From contig NVUP01000033.1 of NCBI GenBank assembly GCA_002401945.1, positions 33,429 through 40,023 of the forward strand: a DNA stretch of 6,595 nucleotides, in the 5' to 3' direction. This document shows positions 6,532 through 6,595 of this stretch, piece after piece; within the stretch, counting starts at the first letter, position 1; every line of letters begins with the position of its first letter. This DNA comes from Paracoccaceae bacterium. GTDB lineage: Bacteria; Pseudomonadota; Alphaproteobacteria; Rhodobacterales; Rhodobacteraceae. A program made the position numbers and the translations under genes. The notes below the pieces were generated by a model that was not told the origin of the DNA, did no database searches, and saw nothing but the letters and a program-made list of their open reading frames with translations.

Positions 6532-6560
6532 GTTCAGGCCTGAACCGGTCCACTGGACCG
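6532..6560. repeat. Two abutting palindromes in the IS110 right flank
   Basis: GTTCAGGCCTGAAC (6532-6545) is a perfect 14-bp palindrome. It is followed directly by CGGTCCACTGGACCG (6546-6560), with 7-bp arms around a single C. A GGGC-TCC-GCCC mini-hairpin lies just upstream. The cluster may mark the right end of the element or belong to a right-end RNA. Confidence 0.6.
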
Positions 6561-6595
6561 CTTCCAAGACGGCCATCACTCCCGATGCGGCCTCC

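Larger units (their letters stand above)
5305..6562 (+). mobile_element. IS110-family insertion sequence (ends approximate)
   Basis: One intact IS110-type transposase is flanked by non-coding, structured DNA: about 210 bp on the left and up to 143 bp on the right. The left end is placed at 5305 because IS3-remnant coding similarity stops at 5304. The right end is not proven. It is put near the CT at 6561-6562 because the sequence just before it (TGGACCGC, 6554-6561) recurs in the left non-coding region (5417-5424); the element could instead end earlier, after the hairpin at 6491, or run past the window. As usual for this family there are no clear terminal inverted repeats and no obvious target duplication. 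The resulting length, about 1.26 kb, is plausible for the family. Confidence 0.5.

Noticed and set aside
1..6595. CRISPR array, tRNA or rRNA genes
   Set aside because: No regularly spaced direct repeats and no tRNA- or rRNA-like sequence were seen on either strand.

Overview
The window looks like chromosomal DNA of an alphaproteobacterium, most likely of the Rhodobacteraceae/Roseobacter type. This is inferred from the moderately high G+C, the codon use, the gene order regulator-adaptor-pump, and transposase relatives that I associate with that group. No marker gene fixes the taxon.

Left edge (1-200, minus strand): the C-terminal part of a Fic-family (AMPylase-type) protein, open to the window edge. 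It has no start codon, and a stop codon lies directly upstream in its frame, so it appears to be a 5'-truncated remnant.

Centre (279-4850, plus strand): a compact three-gene operon. A MarR-type repressor overlaps by 10 nt a periplasmic adaptor (membrane fusion protein) with a Sec signal peptide. Ten nt later comes a full-length RND inner-membrane pump of the HAE1/AcrB type. Together they would form a proton-driven, locally regulated efflux pump. No outer-membrane channel gene is present, so a channel encoded elsewhere must be used. A GC-rich hairpin at 4875-4904 probably ends the operon. The pump keeps the first TM4 aspartate, the TM10 lysine and the TM11 arginine of the AcrB proton relay, but has Asn at the second TM4 aspartate position.

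Right part (4984-6595): an insertion-sequence graveyard. A degraded IS3-family OrfB fragment on the minus strand has lost its DDE core and carries a 9-nt in-frame deletion and a 35-nt palindromic insertion. It breaks off at about 5304, where an apparently intact IS110-family element begins. That element has a structured non-coding left end (about 5305-5516), a 311-aa DEDD transposase/recombinase with all expected catalytic residues (5517-6452), and a palindrome-rich right flank. The left end is a candidate bridge RNA: it has a hairpin with an asymmetric internal loop, a T-run, and short repeats matching the presumed element ends. This guide RNA and its ends are the most interesting part of the window. 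IS110 bridge RNAs are an established class, so any novelty lies in this particular element and its specificity, not in a new type of system.
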